Source of the DNA: Myxocyprinus asiaticus
Lineage: Eukaryota; Chordata; Actinopteri; Cypriniformes; Catostomidae
Direction: 5' to 3'
Length of the DNA stretch: 64,000 nt
NCBI RefSeq assembly: GCF_019703515.2
Contig: NC_059372.1
Span: forward strand, 25,518,931 to 25,582,930
Shown: positions 57,501 to 60,654 of the stretch, one piece after another
Layout: every line of letters starts with the position of its first letter
Position numbering within the stretch: position 1 is the first letter of the stretch
Notes under the pieces: generated by a model
What the model was told of the DNA's origin: nothing
The model's database searches: none
What the model saw: only the letters and a program-made list of their open reading frames with translations
Position numbers and translations under genes: made by a program

Positions 57501-57936
57501 CCCACATTTAACTAACTAACAAACTTAAGATAAATTACATTTGTTCATTTAGCAGACAATTTTAACCACGGTTACAAATGAGGACAAACATAGTAATGTA
57601 TCAATTTACCATACAGTAGCCGACAACAAAACAGATTAACTAAATAAATCAATCAAGTAGTATCCAGACATTTCTGTTTACCAAAGTGAAGTGAAACAAG
57701 GCCAACTACACAAGCTGTCTCACCTACCTGTATTTCATACCAGTTCTCAAGCAGTGGTCGCCAGAGGAGGGCACATTATGCACAGAGAGTTGGCCCAGGC
57801 TACGGGCCACCATCGCCACGGCACGGAACTTGCTTTTGGTCCCCAAGCTGGGGCTGTTGGCGTTCTGTCGGTTCAGTCGGTCCTCTGTGCTCCGGCTAAC
57901 AGCTCGGTGGTCCGTGCACACAAATGACACCTGCAT
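12444..57936 (-). CDS. kcnab2: Kv channel beta-2 subunit gene (14 coding exons, complete)
   Basis: This gene encodes a cytoplasmic aldo-keto-reductase-fold subunit that binds the T1 domain of Kv1 alpha subunits as a tetramer and binds NADPH. Fourteen exons listed separately join with matching phases to 1194 nt (397 residues plus stop). The core is Kv-beta-2 rather than beta-1 or beta-3, shown by segments such as [31 protein letters not shown] and [13 protein letters not shown]. The reductase tetrad is present: Asp115 and Tyr120 in [10 protein letters not shown], about Lys148 in TTKIFWGG, about Asn188 in VFANRPD. The 30 extra residues over the usual 367 come from the first exon, which encodes a Kv-beta-1-like N-terminus ([11 protein letters not shown]). 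Introns total about 44 kb and hold most of the mobile elements here. Which cyprinid paralogue (2a or 2b) cannot be told. An alternative first exon of the classical beta-2 type was not found. Confidence 0.96.
12690..12720. repeat. (AAAAAG)n simple repeat
   Basis: A short run of AAAAAG units running into poly-A, in the last kcnab2 intron about 160 bp upstream of exon 14 in transcript order. Confidence 0.85.
12921..13787. mobile_element. Non-autonomous DNA transposon, hAT-like
   Basis: The left end TAGGGCTGGGAAATTGAACG and right end CAGAAAACACAACCCTA are imperfect inverted repeats (TAGGGCTG/TAGGGTTG), both followed inward by CTGTGATTAAT-type sequence. The flanking octamers AAATAAAT and AAATAATA are near-matching. 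An ATG at 13201 opens [19 protein letters not shown] and runs into a GTAAGC donor-like site, possibly a relic transposase first exon. No transposase core is left. Confidence 0.6.
13871..14167. mobile_element. Short inverted-repeat element
   Basis: TAAAAATGTGGTGTAAC at 13871-13887 recurs inverted as GTTACACCACATTTTTTTAA at 14148-14167. The interior is AT-rich and non-coding. It is probably a MITE; the ends and target duplication are not resolved. Confidence 0.5.
14326..14414 (-). CDS. kcnab2: kcnab2 exon 13
   Basis: 89 nt between a TTTAG acceptor and GTGAG donor. The translation, with the first codon split, is [20 protein letters not shown] then [10 protein letters not shown], part of the NADPH-binding end of the reductase barrel. 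Cys replaces the second Ser of the usual GVSSVLLG motif. Confidence 0.97.
14853..15150. mobile_element. Angel-like palindromic MITE
   Basis: The left arm has AAAAGGGATGAAAAATGAGGAATTCTG and CCTCATGTTGTTCCAAACCTG. The right arm is ATTTTTGGGTGAACTGTCCCTTTTA. The arms are inverted copies with a gap in the middle. It lies in the intron between exons 13 and 12. Confidence 0.75.
15151..15751. other. kcnab2 intron, nothing recognised
   Basis: Unique-looking intron sequence without long ORFs in a known family and without visible terminal repeats. Confidence 0.5.
15752..16183. mobile_element. hAT-like non-autonomous element
   Basis: The ends read TAGGGACTAAA and TTTAGTCCCTG. The flanks CTGTCAAC (15744-15751) and CTATCAAC (16184-16191) match at 7 of 8 bases, consistent with an old 8-bp hAT target duplication. 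Related motifs (GGAACGAAAACC and GGAACCAGAACGG) lie inside. No transposase. Confidence 0.65.
16387..16496. repeat. About 110-bp foldback palindrome
   Basis: GGGCTGCATTTCTCAAAAGCATCG is mirrored by CGATGCTTTTGGGAAACGCAGC. The inverted arms continue inward through GCTTAAG/CTTAGGC to a short centre near TGGCGCCA. It forms a near-complete hairpin and is probably a MITE. Confidence 0.75.
16497..17147. other. kcnab2 intron, nothing recognised
   Basis: Intron sequence just downstream of exon 12 in transcript order. A short (GACA)n run at about 17095-17112 is the only feature seen. Confidence 0.5.
17148..17268 (-). CDS. kcnab2: kcnab2 exon 12
   Basis: 121 nt after GAAACAG. The translation is [20 protein letters not shown], then [20 protein letters not shown], diagnostic of Kv-beta-2 (beta-1 has CYQWLKERIVSEEGRKQQ). 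The donor is G|GTAATA, a weaker match to consensus than the other exons. Confidence 0.98.
18028..18122 (-). CDS. kcnab2: kcnab2 exon 11
   Basis: 95 nt after TTTGCAG, before GTATTC. The translation is [20 protein letters not shown], then [12 protein letters not shown]. The TWSPLACG segment contributes to NADPH binding in Kv-beta subunits. Confidence 0.97.
18257..18541. repeat. Dispersed repeat R1, copy 1
   Basis: Shares long blocks with 43848-44115 in the same orientation: AGAGACTATTT, CACCTTTTAGATACAGACAT, and CCAGTGTTGTCAGATTTTAC followed by TGCTGATTTGAAATATGTTC. The copies differ by small indels and substitutions. Non-coding; family unknown. Confidence 0.75.
18543..18765. repeat. Perfect 28-bp inverted repeat (hairpin element)
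   Basis: The 28 bases at 18543-18570 (beginning GTTACTAATAAATTAC, ending ATCTTCTA) are the exact reverse complement of 18738-18765. The 167-bp centre is AT-rich and includes a second copy of AAATCTTCTACTAAAA. It is likely a young foldback or MITE insertion at the right edge of repeat R1. Confidence 0.8.
18987..19586 (-). pseudogene. Dead Tc1 transposase, catalytic half
   Basis: The translation contains [20 protein letters not shown] (first catalytic Asp), [20 protein letters not shown] (second), then [20 protein letters not shown]. The stretch after PNSPD that normally holds the third acidic residue (NPIENLWD type) is deleted and out of frame, so catalysis is impossible. Confidence 0.92.
19591..21015. 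mobile_element. Solo LTR inserted in the Tc1
   Basis: A 1425-bp insertion splits the Tc1 transposase. It begins TGTTGGGCCT and ends AAAGCCCTACA (TG...CA; TGTTGGG and TGTAGGG as inverted ends). It is flanked by GCGA on both sides (19587-19590, 21016-21019), after which the Tc1 sequence resumes. These are the marks of an LTR left after recombination between two LTRs. The interior has no gag or pol, but has an AATAAA near 20368-20373 and a run of ATTATCTTTGATAATTG-type direct repeats (20620-20850). Superfamily (gypsy, BEL or ERV) not determined. Confidence 0.82.
20620..20850. repeat. Degenerate AT-rich direct repeats inside the LTR
   Basis: Three to four imperfect copies of a roughly 70-90-bp unit, recognised by TTATCTTTGATAATTGTTGA, then CAATAAGCTA or AAAAAAGCTAACATT, then GTTCTATTGATTTT. 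They are part of the solo LTR, towards its right end. Confidence 0.7.
21020..21387 (-). pseudogene. Dead Tc1 transposase, DNA-binding half
   Basis: The - strand frame reads [16 protein letters not shown], then [20 protein letters not shown], then [14 protein letters not shown], the paired helix-turn-helix region, ending at the LTR junction. The second methionine (MGRSKD) is the usual start of this family. This half is still open; the lesions are downstream. Confidence 0.9.
21486..22567. other. kcnab2 intron, nothing coding
   Basis: Contains a short (AAT)n run at about 21727-21747 and AT-rich sequence. No gene or element ends recognised. Confidence 0.5.
22568..23128. repeat. Minisatellite of ACTCTACA-type units
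   Basis: About 560 bp built from variants of a roughly 11-13-nt unit, AACTCTACAGGA, alternating with AACTCTACATGA, GACTCTGCAGTA and AACTCTACATTA. Longer higher-order blocks recur, such as CTCTGTAGTAAATCTACTTTAA at about 22741 and 22889. It lies only about 30 bp past the donor of kcnab2 exon 10 and would be transcribed as a GTAGAGTTC-rich array. Confidence 0.93.
23162..23282 (-). CDS. kcnab2: kcnab2 exon 10
   Basis: 121 nt after CCTCAG. The translation is [20 protein letters not shown], then [20 protein letters not shown]. The donor is G|GTGTGTGTGC, embedded in a GT run, followed almost directly by the minisatellite. Confidence 0.97.
23894..23979 (-). CDS. kcnab2: kcnab2 exon 9
   Basis: 86 nt after TTGGCAG, before GTGGGT. 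The translation, completing a split Glu, is [20 protein letters not shown], then RWSSMEIM. The YWGTSRW segment is a conserved strand of the reductase barrel. Confidence 0.97.
24504..25130. mobile_element. Angel-like MITE carrying a nested hAT MITE
   Basis: The outer ends are TTAAAGGGATAGTTAAC and GGTGAACTATCCCTTTAA. The left arm holds AACCTGTATGACTTTCTTTC and the right arm AACATGAAGGTGAGTAAATAATGACAG. The middle is displaced by the 327-bp element at 24706-25032. Confidence 0.82.
24706..25032. mobile_element. hAT-type MITE, second copy, 8-bp target duplication
   Basis: Begins GGTAACACTTTACAAGAAGG and ends TTGTAAAGTGTTACT. GAAAACCA flanks it on both sides (24698-24705, 25033-25040). It shares family motifs with 9904-10236 (TTAACAT..., ATTTATTAATCTTGGTTAATGT) and contains a (TA)n run at about 24919-24958. 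Confidence 0.9.
25131..26380. other. kcnab2 intron, nothing recognised
   Basis: AT-rich intron between exons 9 and 8. I see no coding potential beyond chance ORFs and no clear element ends. Confidence 0.5.
26381..26650. mobile_element. Angel-like palindromic MITE
   Basis: Starts AAAGGGATAGTGAAAATTCTG and continues TAATTCACTCACCCTCTTGTTG. The second arm mirrors this, with AACATCTCCTTTTGTGTTCCA matching GGAACACAAAAGGAGATGTTA in the first arm, ending near CACGAGTAAATGACAAATTT. It lacks the usual GTTCACCC segment at the left end. Confidence 0.75.
27318..28882. mobile_element. Long Angel-like MITE carrying a nested hAT element
   Basis: The left end is TTAAAGTGATAGTTCAG, then CATTTACTCACCCTCATGTG. 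The right end is GATGGCATGAGGGTGAGTAAATG, then TGTACTATCTCTTTAA. The arms are inverted copies over several hundred bases (CTCAGCTCTGTAGGTCCATA and ACTAACAGAGCTGAGATG). The 909-bp hAT element at 27830-28738 is inserted in the right arm. Confidence 0.82.
27830..28738. mobile_element. hAT foldback element, 909 bp, 8-bp target duplication
   Basis: The ends CAGGGGTCGGCAACCT and GGTTTCCGACCCCTG are typical hAT termini. GTATGGAC flanks both sides (27822-27829, 28739-28746). It has no transposase. Instead, internal inverted arms of about 180-200 bp (27952-28130 versus 28475-28672) contain ATCACGCAGCGTGTTTTCATC and its complement. A second copy, split by a DIRS element, is at 46454-50523. Confidence 0.93.
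28972..29058 (-). CDS. kcnab2: kcnab2 exon 8
   Basis: 87 nt after CTTTCAG, before GTAGGTG. The translation is [20 protein letters not shown], then RPDPNTPME. It holds the reductase-site Asn in VFANRPD, where classical aldo-keto reductases have His. Confidence 0.97.
29273..29316 (-). CDS. kcnab2: kcnab2 exon 7
   Basis: 44 nt between a TTTTAG acceptor and GTAAGTC donor. The translation with split ends is [15 protein letters not shown], conserved in all Kv-beta subunits. Confidence 0.97.
29429..29698. mobile_element. Angel-like palindromic MITE
   Basis: Ends TTAAAGAGACAGTTCATCC and TTTTGGGGTGAACTATTATTTGA, with the TTTACTCACCCTCAAGGTG block inside. It lies in the intron between exons 7 and 6. 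Confidence 0.75.
30115..30159 (-). CDS. kcnab2: kcnab2 exon 6
   Basis: 45 nt after TGCACAG, before GTAAGTG. The translation is [15 protein letters not shown]. It contains the active-site Lys of the reductase fold (TTK). The IFWGG version is beta-2 type; beta-1 has LYWGG. Confidence 0.97.
30317..31017. mobile_element. Long Angel-like palindromic MITE (complete)
   Basis: The ends TTAAAGGGATAGTTCACCC and GGGTGAACTATCCCTTTAA are exact inverted repeats. The arms (AAAAATGAAAATTCTCTCATC...) are inverted over about 300 bp. The centre holds ATATCGCCACCTACTGGGCAGG. It is about 700 bp long, the best-preserved long copy here. Confidence 0.88.
31545..31825. mobile_element. Angel-like palindromic MITE
   Basis: The left arm holds AAACCCCAAAATAGAAAGTCC and the right arm TTTTGGGGTGAACTATCCCTTTAA, with inverted CTCCTTTTGTGTTCCATA and TATGATTTTCTTTTGTGGAACC. 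Its right end abuts the next element at 31822. Confidence 0.72.
31822..32253. mobile_element. MITE ending 23 bp from kcnab2 exon 5
   Basis: TTAAAGTTGACATGAA at 31822-31837 is inverted as TTCATGTTGACTTTAA at 32238-32253 (one mismatch). The 432-bp interior is non-coding. The ends share TTAA, a possible target. Its right end is 23 bp from exon 5, in the downstream intron. Confidence 0.72.
32277..32321 (-). CDS. kcnab2: kcnab2 exon 5
   Basis: 45 nt after TTTTACAG, before GTAGAGAG. The translation with split ends is [16 protein letters not shown]. Confidence 0.97.
32322..32992. other. kcnab2 intron, possible conserved non-coding sequence
   Basis: Sequence of ordinary complexity at about 32600-32800 (GACCAATGTGTTCTTCATGA onward) has no repeat features and balanced base composition, unlike the repeat-rich surroundings. 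It could be a conserved non-coding element, but this rests on appearance only. Confidence 0.3.
32993..33731. mobile_element. Long Angel-like palindromic MITE (complete)
   Basis: The ends TAAAGGAATAGTTCACCC and GGGTGAACTATCCCTTTA are inverted. The arms share CCATCCCAGATGTGTATG and CGCATCTCAGATGGCATG. The centre has a separate palindrome, GATTTCAAGCTCGAT at about 33305 and ATCGAGCTTGAAATC at about 33378. Intron between exons 5 and 4. Confidence 0.87.
34307..34680. repeat. Dispersed repeat R2, copy 1
   Basis: Same orientation and over 80 percent similar by eye to 59643-60005. It starts TATCAGGAAGACTCGCAG and ends CTACGCTGCGCTTACATTTC. Near the ends GAAGACTCGCAG is inverted as CTGCGAGTCTTC. It contains the GTCTGGCGGTCCGAAGAAG block. 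Non-coding; possibly a solo LTR or DNA element, class not resolved. Confidence 0.82.
35353..35432 (-). CDS. kcnab2: kcnab2 exon 4
   Basis: 80 nt after CTGTCAG, before GTGAGTA. The translation is [20 protein letters not shown], then EVYAAGK. It carries the reductase-site Asp115 and Tyr120. Confidence 0.98.
35612..35935. repeat. Probable dispersed repeat
   Basis: Contains the twin motif AGCTACACTAAGTATTCTG and AGGTCCACTAAGTAATTTTT, which I recognise as a frequent terminus of fish non-autonomous DNA elements. The right end is not clear. Confidence 0.35.
36080..36117 (-). CDS. kcnab2: kcnab2 exon 3
   Basis: 38 nt after CTCTTCAG, before GTAGGGA. The translation with split Gly is [13 protein letters not shown], part of the nucleotide-binding site. 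Confidence 0.97.
36304..36347 (-). CDS. kcnab2: kcnab2 exon 2
   Basis: 44 nt after GTTTTCAG, before GTGAGTA. The translation is [16 protein letters not shown] with both ends split. It is the first exon common to all Kv-beta isoforms; alternative N-termini join here in phase 2. Confidence 0.97.
36479..36723. mobile_element. Degraded hAT-like element
   Basis: The left end CAGGGTTCCCACTCC and right end CCATGAGCATGGGAACACCG are imperfect inverted repeats of the common CAGGGTTCCCAC type. CCATGACTTGTG and TTTTCCAGGCC are recognisable subterminal motifs. No clean target duplication. Confidence 0.6.
36724..37657. other. Intron 1, nothing recognised
   Basis: No ORF of interest and no repeat ends seen. 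Confidence 0.5.
38219..38278. repeat. (TA)n, left of Tc1
   Basis: About 29 TA units. Together with 39504-39557 it is one microsatellite split by the Tc1. Confidence 0.95.
38279..39503 (+). mobile_element. Near-intact Tc1 inserted in a (TA)n run
   Basis: The 1225-bp element starts CACTATATTGCCAAAAGTAT and ends with its reverse complement ATACTTTTGGCAATATAGTG. Both sides are (TA)n, which supplies the TA target. It has the fewest lesions of the five Tc1 copies here, so it is probably the youngest. Confidence 0.95.
38413..39421 (+). pseudogene. Tc1 transposase with one frameshift and one nonsense codon
   Basis: Starts [20 protein letters not shown], with helix-turn-helix motifs [15 protein letters not shown] and [26 protein letters not shown] holds the first catalytic Asp. 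A frameshift lies near 38935-38950. The next frame continues [27 protein letters not shown] (second Asp) and [17 protein letters not shown] (third acidic residue). A TGA at 39260-39262 interrupts it shortly after, and it resumes to end AAKGGPTSY. All three DDE positions survive. Confidence 0.93.
39504..39557. repeat. (TA)n, right of Tc1
   Basis: The continuation of the split TA microsatellite. Confidence 0.95.
39560..40602. mobile_element. Non-autonomous DNA element carrying a SINE
   Basis: The left end GCGCGTCCCAAACTGCACACT and right end AGTGTGTCATTTGGGACACAGC are imperfect inverted repeats. Subterminal TAAGTACTGTGAGTAGTATG and ACTACATGGCTGAGTGTATAG are also related. The SINE 39912-40347 sits in its interior. 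Target duplication unresolved because the left flank is (TA)n. Confidence 0.7.
39912..40347 (-). mobile_element. tRNA-derived SINE with 16-bp target duplication
   Basis: Read on the - strand, the head GGGGCCTGGGTAGCTCAGTG, then GTAAAAGACGCTGGC and AGTTCGAATCC, carries A-box (TAGCTCAGTGGTA) and B-box (GTTCGAATCC) sequences of a tRNA-type RNA polymerase III promoter. A 300-bp body and an A/T-rich tail follow. GAATATGTATATTATT (39896-39911) and GAATATGCATATTATT (40348-40363) flank it, a LINE-type target duplication with one mismatch. It fits the common cyprinid tRNA SINE class; exact family name not asserted. Confidence 0.9.
40735..41818. other. Intron 1, nothing recognised
   Basis: Moderately complex sequence without repeat termini. 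The block 41390-41600 gives chance ORFs only. Confidence 0.5.
41819..42242. mobile_element. MITE with AATAGACCTTT ends
   Basis: AATAGACCTTTTTCACAGAC at 41819 is inverted as GCGTGTGAGAAAGGTCTATT at 42223-42242. It is 424 bp, AT-rich, non-coding. Confidence 0.8.
42243..43847. other. Intron 1, nothing recognised
   Basis: No convincing coding sequence or element ends. The less AT-rich stretch 43260-43480 is non-repetitive and could be regulatory, but nothing specific supports that. Confidence 0.45.
43848..44115. repeat. Dispersed repeat R1, copy 2
   Basis: Same orientation as 18257-18541, sharing CACCTTTTAGATACAGACAT and the AGTGTTGTCAGATTTTACTG block. It lacks the perfect hairpin that follows copy 1. 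Confidence 0.75.
44116..45570. other. Intron 1, nothing recognised
   Basis: No gene or clear repeat termini identified. Confidence 0.45.
45571..46108. mobile_element. MITE with GCTGCATTCCATTC ends
   Basis: GTGCTGCATTCCATTCAACT at 45571 is inverted as ACTTGAATGGAACGCAGCAT at 46088-46107. Subterminal GTGCAATGGAATGCATTTTTAAG and GGGAATGGAATGCATTTATGG also mirror each other. About 538 bp, non-coding. Confidence 0.78.
47208..48251 (+). pseudogene. DIRS gag-like ORF (347 codons open)
   Basis: This frame is open from inside the left terminal repeat to TGA at 48249-48251. It is proline- and serine-rich in the middle and ends [20 protein letters not shown] then PEVHDELT, a motif I associate with the gag-like protein of fish DIRS elements. 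Two near-identical 30-bp blocks (GGGAAAGCCACCTCAGCTGTCC type, 47729-47780) form a small tandem repeat. Downstream gag sequence ([20 protein letters not shown] at about 48474) is in another frame, so gag is broken. The true start is unknown. Confidence 0.78.
48590..49000 (+). pseudogene. DIRS tyrosine recombinase, C-terminal remnant
   Basis: The + frame reads [12 protein letters not shown], then [20 protein letters not shown], then [20 protein letters not shown], then [24 protein letters not shown] is the HxxR box and the Tyr in VRFYNL is the expected nucleophile of the tyrosine-recombinase family, followed by [10 protein letters not shown]. The N-terminal part with the first catalytic Arg, and all of the reverse transcriptase, are missing; gag-like sequence joins this remnant at about 48580-48640. 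Confidence 0.85.
49741..49795. repeat. DIRS internal complementary region
   Basis: GTCTCAGTTACTGTCGTAAC, then CTCCGTTCCCTGATGGAGGG, is inverted at 50015-50071 with only a few mismatches. It contains its own small hairpin (CCTCCGTTCCCTGATGGAGG). Confidence 0.85.
50532..51272. other. Intron 1, possible conserved non-coding sequence
   Basis: The stretch 50850-51010 (for example CCACTAATCTTCGTTAATGG) is of balanced composition and non-repetitive, flanked by mobile elements. It could be an enhancer; this is a guess from texture. Confidence 0.3.
51273..52504 (+). mobile_element. Tc1 transposon, inactivated
   Basis: Ends CACTGCCTGGCCAAAAAA and TTTTGGCCAGGCAGTG, flanked by TA (51271-51272, 52505-52506). 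1232 bp, a normal Tc1 length with short terminal repeats. An A-run follows the left end. Confidence 0.94.
51441..52476 (+). pseudogene. Dead Tc1 transposase
   Basis: Starts [20 protein letters not shown], with [16 protein letters not shown] helix-turn-helix, open for 107 codons. Frameshifts at about 51760 and 51890-51990 break the middle. [20 protein letters not shown] contains the second catalytic Asp. A TGA follows at 52231-52233, then [20 protein letters not shown] with the third acidic residue, then another stop. The protein would end AEGGPTKC. Confidence 0.92.
52507..53485. other. Intron 1 with a hAT-end fragment
   Basis: Near 53240-53287 ATTGGCCGATAAATATCGGC and GATACATGGTGCATCACTAGT resemble the GATGCACCGATA-type terminus of a common vertebrate hAT family. 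The rest is unassigned. Confidence 0.4.
53494..54468. mobile_element. hAT non-autonomous element, 975 bp, perfect 8-bp target duplication
   Basis: Ends CAGGGTGCGATTTGCC and CAAATCGCACCCTG. TTATTTTA is duplicated exactly at 53486-53493 and 54469-54476. A frame open to 53818 is cysteine-poor and matches no transposase I know, so I treat it as chance. Confidence 0.9.
54477..57727. other. Intron 1, 5' part, no gene recognised
   Basis: Mostly low-repeat sequence. Blocks at 54600-54870 and 55140-55340 are GC-richer and non-repetitive. A-runs occur at 54977 and 55546. A GA-rich patch is at about 57203-57230. It is closest to the promoter-proximal exon, so regulatory elements are plausible, but none can be named. 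Confidence 0.45.
57728..57936 (-). CDS. kcnab2: kcnab2 exon 1: N-terminal inactivation-type peptide
   Basis: Starts ATG at 57934-57936 and ends TACAG|GTAGGTG at 57728, phase 2, matching exon 2. The translation is [20 protein letters not shown], then [20 protein letters not shown], then [20 protein letters not shown], then [14 protein letters not shown]-x-x-C, the EDRL motif, KFR-(T/A)-VA and GMKYR are shared with the N-terminus of Kv-beta-1 and beta-3, where the first residues act as a tethered ball that gives Kv1 channels fast, redox-sensitive inactivation (Cys7). The start is set by this conserved motif. Classical Kv-beta-2 begins differently and lacks the ball. Confidence 0.93.
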
Positions 57937-58664
57937 GCTAACGGAGAGCCCCCGAGGACGGTCTTACCAATGAAGATGCTGACTCAAACAAGCAGGCACC
58001 AATGTTTTTACTGCTCAAAGGACATGGGAGAATGAACAAGTCTAGTATCTTCTCGCCCTTAGGACCAGGAGCTGAGAAAACGTCTCTTCTTCCAAAACTT
58101 GTTGAAAAAGCCGTTAAAAAAGGTTAAAGATGGATATTGCAGATGTCAAAGGTGAATGCAATGCTCGCTTATATCACAAGTGCACATATCAGTCTGAAGT
58201 GCTGCCAGAGTGTGTATTTGTCCATGAGCCATCTGTATGTGTGTGAAAAGTGTGTATAAGTCAGTGTCTCAGTGCATGTGAGTGCGCTCGTCTCTGTTAG
58301 AGTGAATTCCAATGCTCTGGCTCTAGGGCAGCAGCAGCCCGTGAAGCAGTGAACTCCGGGCACCAATCACATCAACACAGCACAAGGGAGGAATTCCACA
58401 TCCATCCACGTCACACTGCAGTACATCAAACCATGGTTATCTGGTCTCTTCTCTGTCTTTTCTCCAAGTGGAGTTGATCTTCTTTTTTCTCCCTCTTTCT
58501 TCTGTGTTCCTTCAGTTGCTTGATTCCTTTCCGCCCTGGTGCTGTATTAGTCAGTCTGTCTGATTCTAACGTTAACAGACTGTGAGTTTTCATATCCTAG
58601 CTTCCTGTTAGATCAACATCCAATAATGTTGTTCACTGTCTACTGAGCACATGCATAAATGCTT

Positions 58665-58702
<38 letters not shown>

Positions 58703-58982
58703 GCCAGAGAAAGTGGGAAGGTCCAAGCTTACACTATGTTGTGTTAGATCAGCTTGTACTTGATATTCCACACTGCCTATGCAAGACAGAATGACTGCAC
58801 TTACTATAGACTAAACACAACAAAGTCTGGCTCAAGCCAGTGCATTTAACCCACATGCCAGTAACACAGTATCAAAAAATAACTAAAAGAATAGCTAAAA
58901 CAAAACAGCTAAAAGAAATTTGTAAATGCTTTGTCATCTCTGCTATCACAACAGATTACTGTGCAATCATTTAAATGTAACC
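57937..58982. other. kcnab2: Likely 5' UTR and promoter region of kcnab2
   Basis: Immediately upstream of the first coding exon on the - strand. I see no TATA box at a convincing distance and no strong CpG cluster. A (GA)n run lies at 58668-58697. Transcript start unknown. Confidence 0.4.
58668..58697. repeat. (GA)n microsatellite
   Basis: About 15 AG units, roughly 0.75 kb upstream of the kcnab2 start codon; GA runs can be promoter-active, but this is not shown here. Confidence 0.93.
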
Positions 58983-59169
58983 TAAAGGGAACGTTCACCC
59001 AAAAATCAAAATTCGGTAATTATTTACTCACCCTTATGTTGTTCCAAACATCTGACATCTCCATTTGTGTTCCATAGAAGAAAGCATTTGGTTTTGGAAC
59101 AACATTAGTGTGAGTAAATTATGACAAAAAAATTTGGCCATACTATTTTTGGATGAACTGTCCCTTTAA
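58983..59169. mobile_element. Angel-like palindromic MITE (short)
   Basis: Ends TAAAGGGAACGTTCACCC and GGATGAACTGTCCCTTTA, with TATTTACTCACCCTTATGTTG and AACATTAGTGTGAGTAAAT as inverted arms. Confidence 0.82.
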
Positions 59170-59642
59170 ATATGAGCAGTTTCACATGTCCTCCAATTGG
59201 TGAGTGGACTTCAGTGACATAAGTGCACATGACTGCTGCAGTTCTATGAATACAGGAATAAAAAAATAAGTCATTCTGTATGTCTGTTATGCAGCCAGAC
59301 CTACATTAATATTCATCACAAATGCATAGTATGCAGAATGCAGATTGTCCTTTCATTCCTCTTTTCTGACAGTCCCACTTGCTTTCATTTCTGCTGACCT
59401 CTTCTCTCACAGAGAGAAAGTCTTTAATTCCATCCAATAATCCTAATCTCATGATAAGTAATATTCCCATCTAAAGTTTTTTTTTTTATATATATATATG
59501 ATGGAAATCATAGGCTCCAGGTAGAGAATGGACTATTACAATAATTGTACACAACCAGAAACCAAAATGATATTCAAAATTACAAATTTGCTCCATCAAT
59601 ATTGCTCTATCATTTAATTGCTCTATCAATAAAAATAGTTAT

Positions 59643-60005
59643 ATCAGGAAGACTCGCAGATTTGAGTAAAGTTTTAGATTACATTTATTTGATTAATATA
59701 AAACAGGAATTTAATATCTCTCTTTGGCATAAGCCCCATCTGGCGGTCCGAAGAAGTTGTACTCGGAACCATCAGATCCTGCTGGAGATAAGAGGCAGGG
59801 GCGAGGAGCCTACCCCCGTGCAGGACGGGACTCAACTGGTGGTGGTGGGGTGGTGGAGGTTGCCGTGTTAGCACACTAAAACAGCAATGTGATAGATTGT
59901 GAGCAGACATATAAAGCAATGGCTTACATGTGATTGGCTAGCTAATGGTGCAATGATGTACAGCTGCTAGTCTTCCCGCTAGAACTACGCTGCGCTTACA
60001 TTTCA
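59643..60005. repeat. Dispersed repeat R2, copy 2
   Basis: Collinear with 34307-34680, same orientation (ATATCAGGAAGACTCGCAG to CTACGCTGCGCTTACATTTC). It lacks a short segment of copy 1 (ATGATTGGCTAGGAGTAACC region is shortened). Non-coding. Confidence 0.82.
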
Positions 60006-60288
60006 GTTGCAATTTTGCGAGCCACAGAATTGAAACATTCTTTGCAGTGGACACAGTCAACAACATGTTCAGACAGAAAATCGATGTGTAAGTTCAGAAT
60101 GTTTTGCCACCCGTATTCAAATCAGAGGTGCCGAATTCCAGACAAGCACCACCGTGTGGCGAATGTTCAAAGCCCGAAATTCTCACTGTTCCTTTGCTGT
60201 CACATCCCAGAGACTACATTTGCAAGGAAGTGAAAGAAAGACATTTTGGTCTCAGCATTAGATTAGACGTTCTGTGCCTTACACGTGA

Positions 60289-60350
60289 CATTCAGAAAAG
60301 TAAATGAAAGACAATCAACGCAGTGTACCTTTCACGTCAAATCCATTAAA
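60289..60350. repeat. Direct repeat flanking the exon copy, unit 1
   Basis: GTACCTTTCACGTCAAATCC then ATTAAAAGAA resembles TTTGCCTTTCATGCCACATCC then ATTCAAAGAA at about 60666-60697, in the same orientation. The two units bracket the exon fragment, suggesting it moved or duplicated together with repeat sequence. Confidence 0.5.
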
Positions 60351-60454
60351 AGAATTAAGCGAAAGAATGTTGTTTTGGTCTCAGTACTGCTATGGTTATG
60401 GTTAGGGGTTTGGTTAGACTTAGGAGCATATAAATGTAATTACTACTCAACAGG

Positions 60455-60650
60455 GCTAACTGCACAAATGCACCTACCAACATTTCATGTCCGTCCTCAA
60501 GCAGTGGTTGCCAGAGAAGGGCATGTTCTGCACACAGAGTTGGCCCAGGCTAGGGGCCACCATCGCTACGGCATGGAACTTGCTTTTGGTCCCAAGCTTG
60601 GGCTGTTGGTGTTCTGTTGGTTCAGTCTGTCTGTGCTCAAATGTTTCTGA
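60455..60650 (-). pseudogene. Degenerate partial copy of kcnab2 exon 1
   Basis: The - strand closely resembles 57700-57905, including about 35 bp of intron past the donor. It reads STDRLNQQNTNSPSLG, then (after loss of one G in a G-run) KSKFHAVAMVAPSLGQLCVQ, then NMPFSGNHCLRTDMKC. The donor TTG|GTAGGTG is kept in the correct phase. The first half of the exon, with the ATG and the ball residues, is absent: similarity stops near the STDRL codons. Other differences include Arg to Pro (VAPS) and loss of the KYR end. It is most likely a dead duplicated exon fragment. Confidence 0.85.
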
Positions 60651-60654
60651 AAAT

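Larger units (their letters stand above)
36348..57727 (-). other. kcnab2: kcnab2 intron 1 (21.4 kb)
   Basis: This interval separates the N-terminal exon from the shared core and holds most of the large mobile elements listed. In mammals alternative promoters lie in the matching intron. I looked for a beta-2-type N-terminal exon ending in a RQLQFYR-like sequence and did not find one, though a short diverged exon could be missed. Confidence 0.85.

Noticed and set aside
36348..57727. Alternative beta-2-type first exon (ending in a RQLQFYR-like sequence)
   Set aside because: None was seen on the - strand by reading; absence is not proven, so no feature is given.
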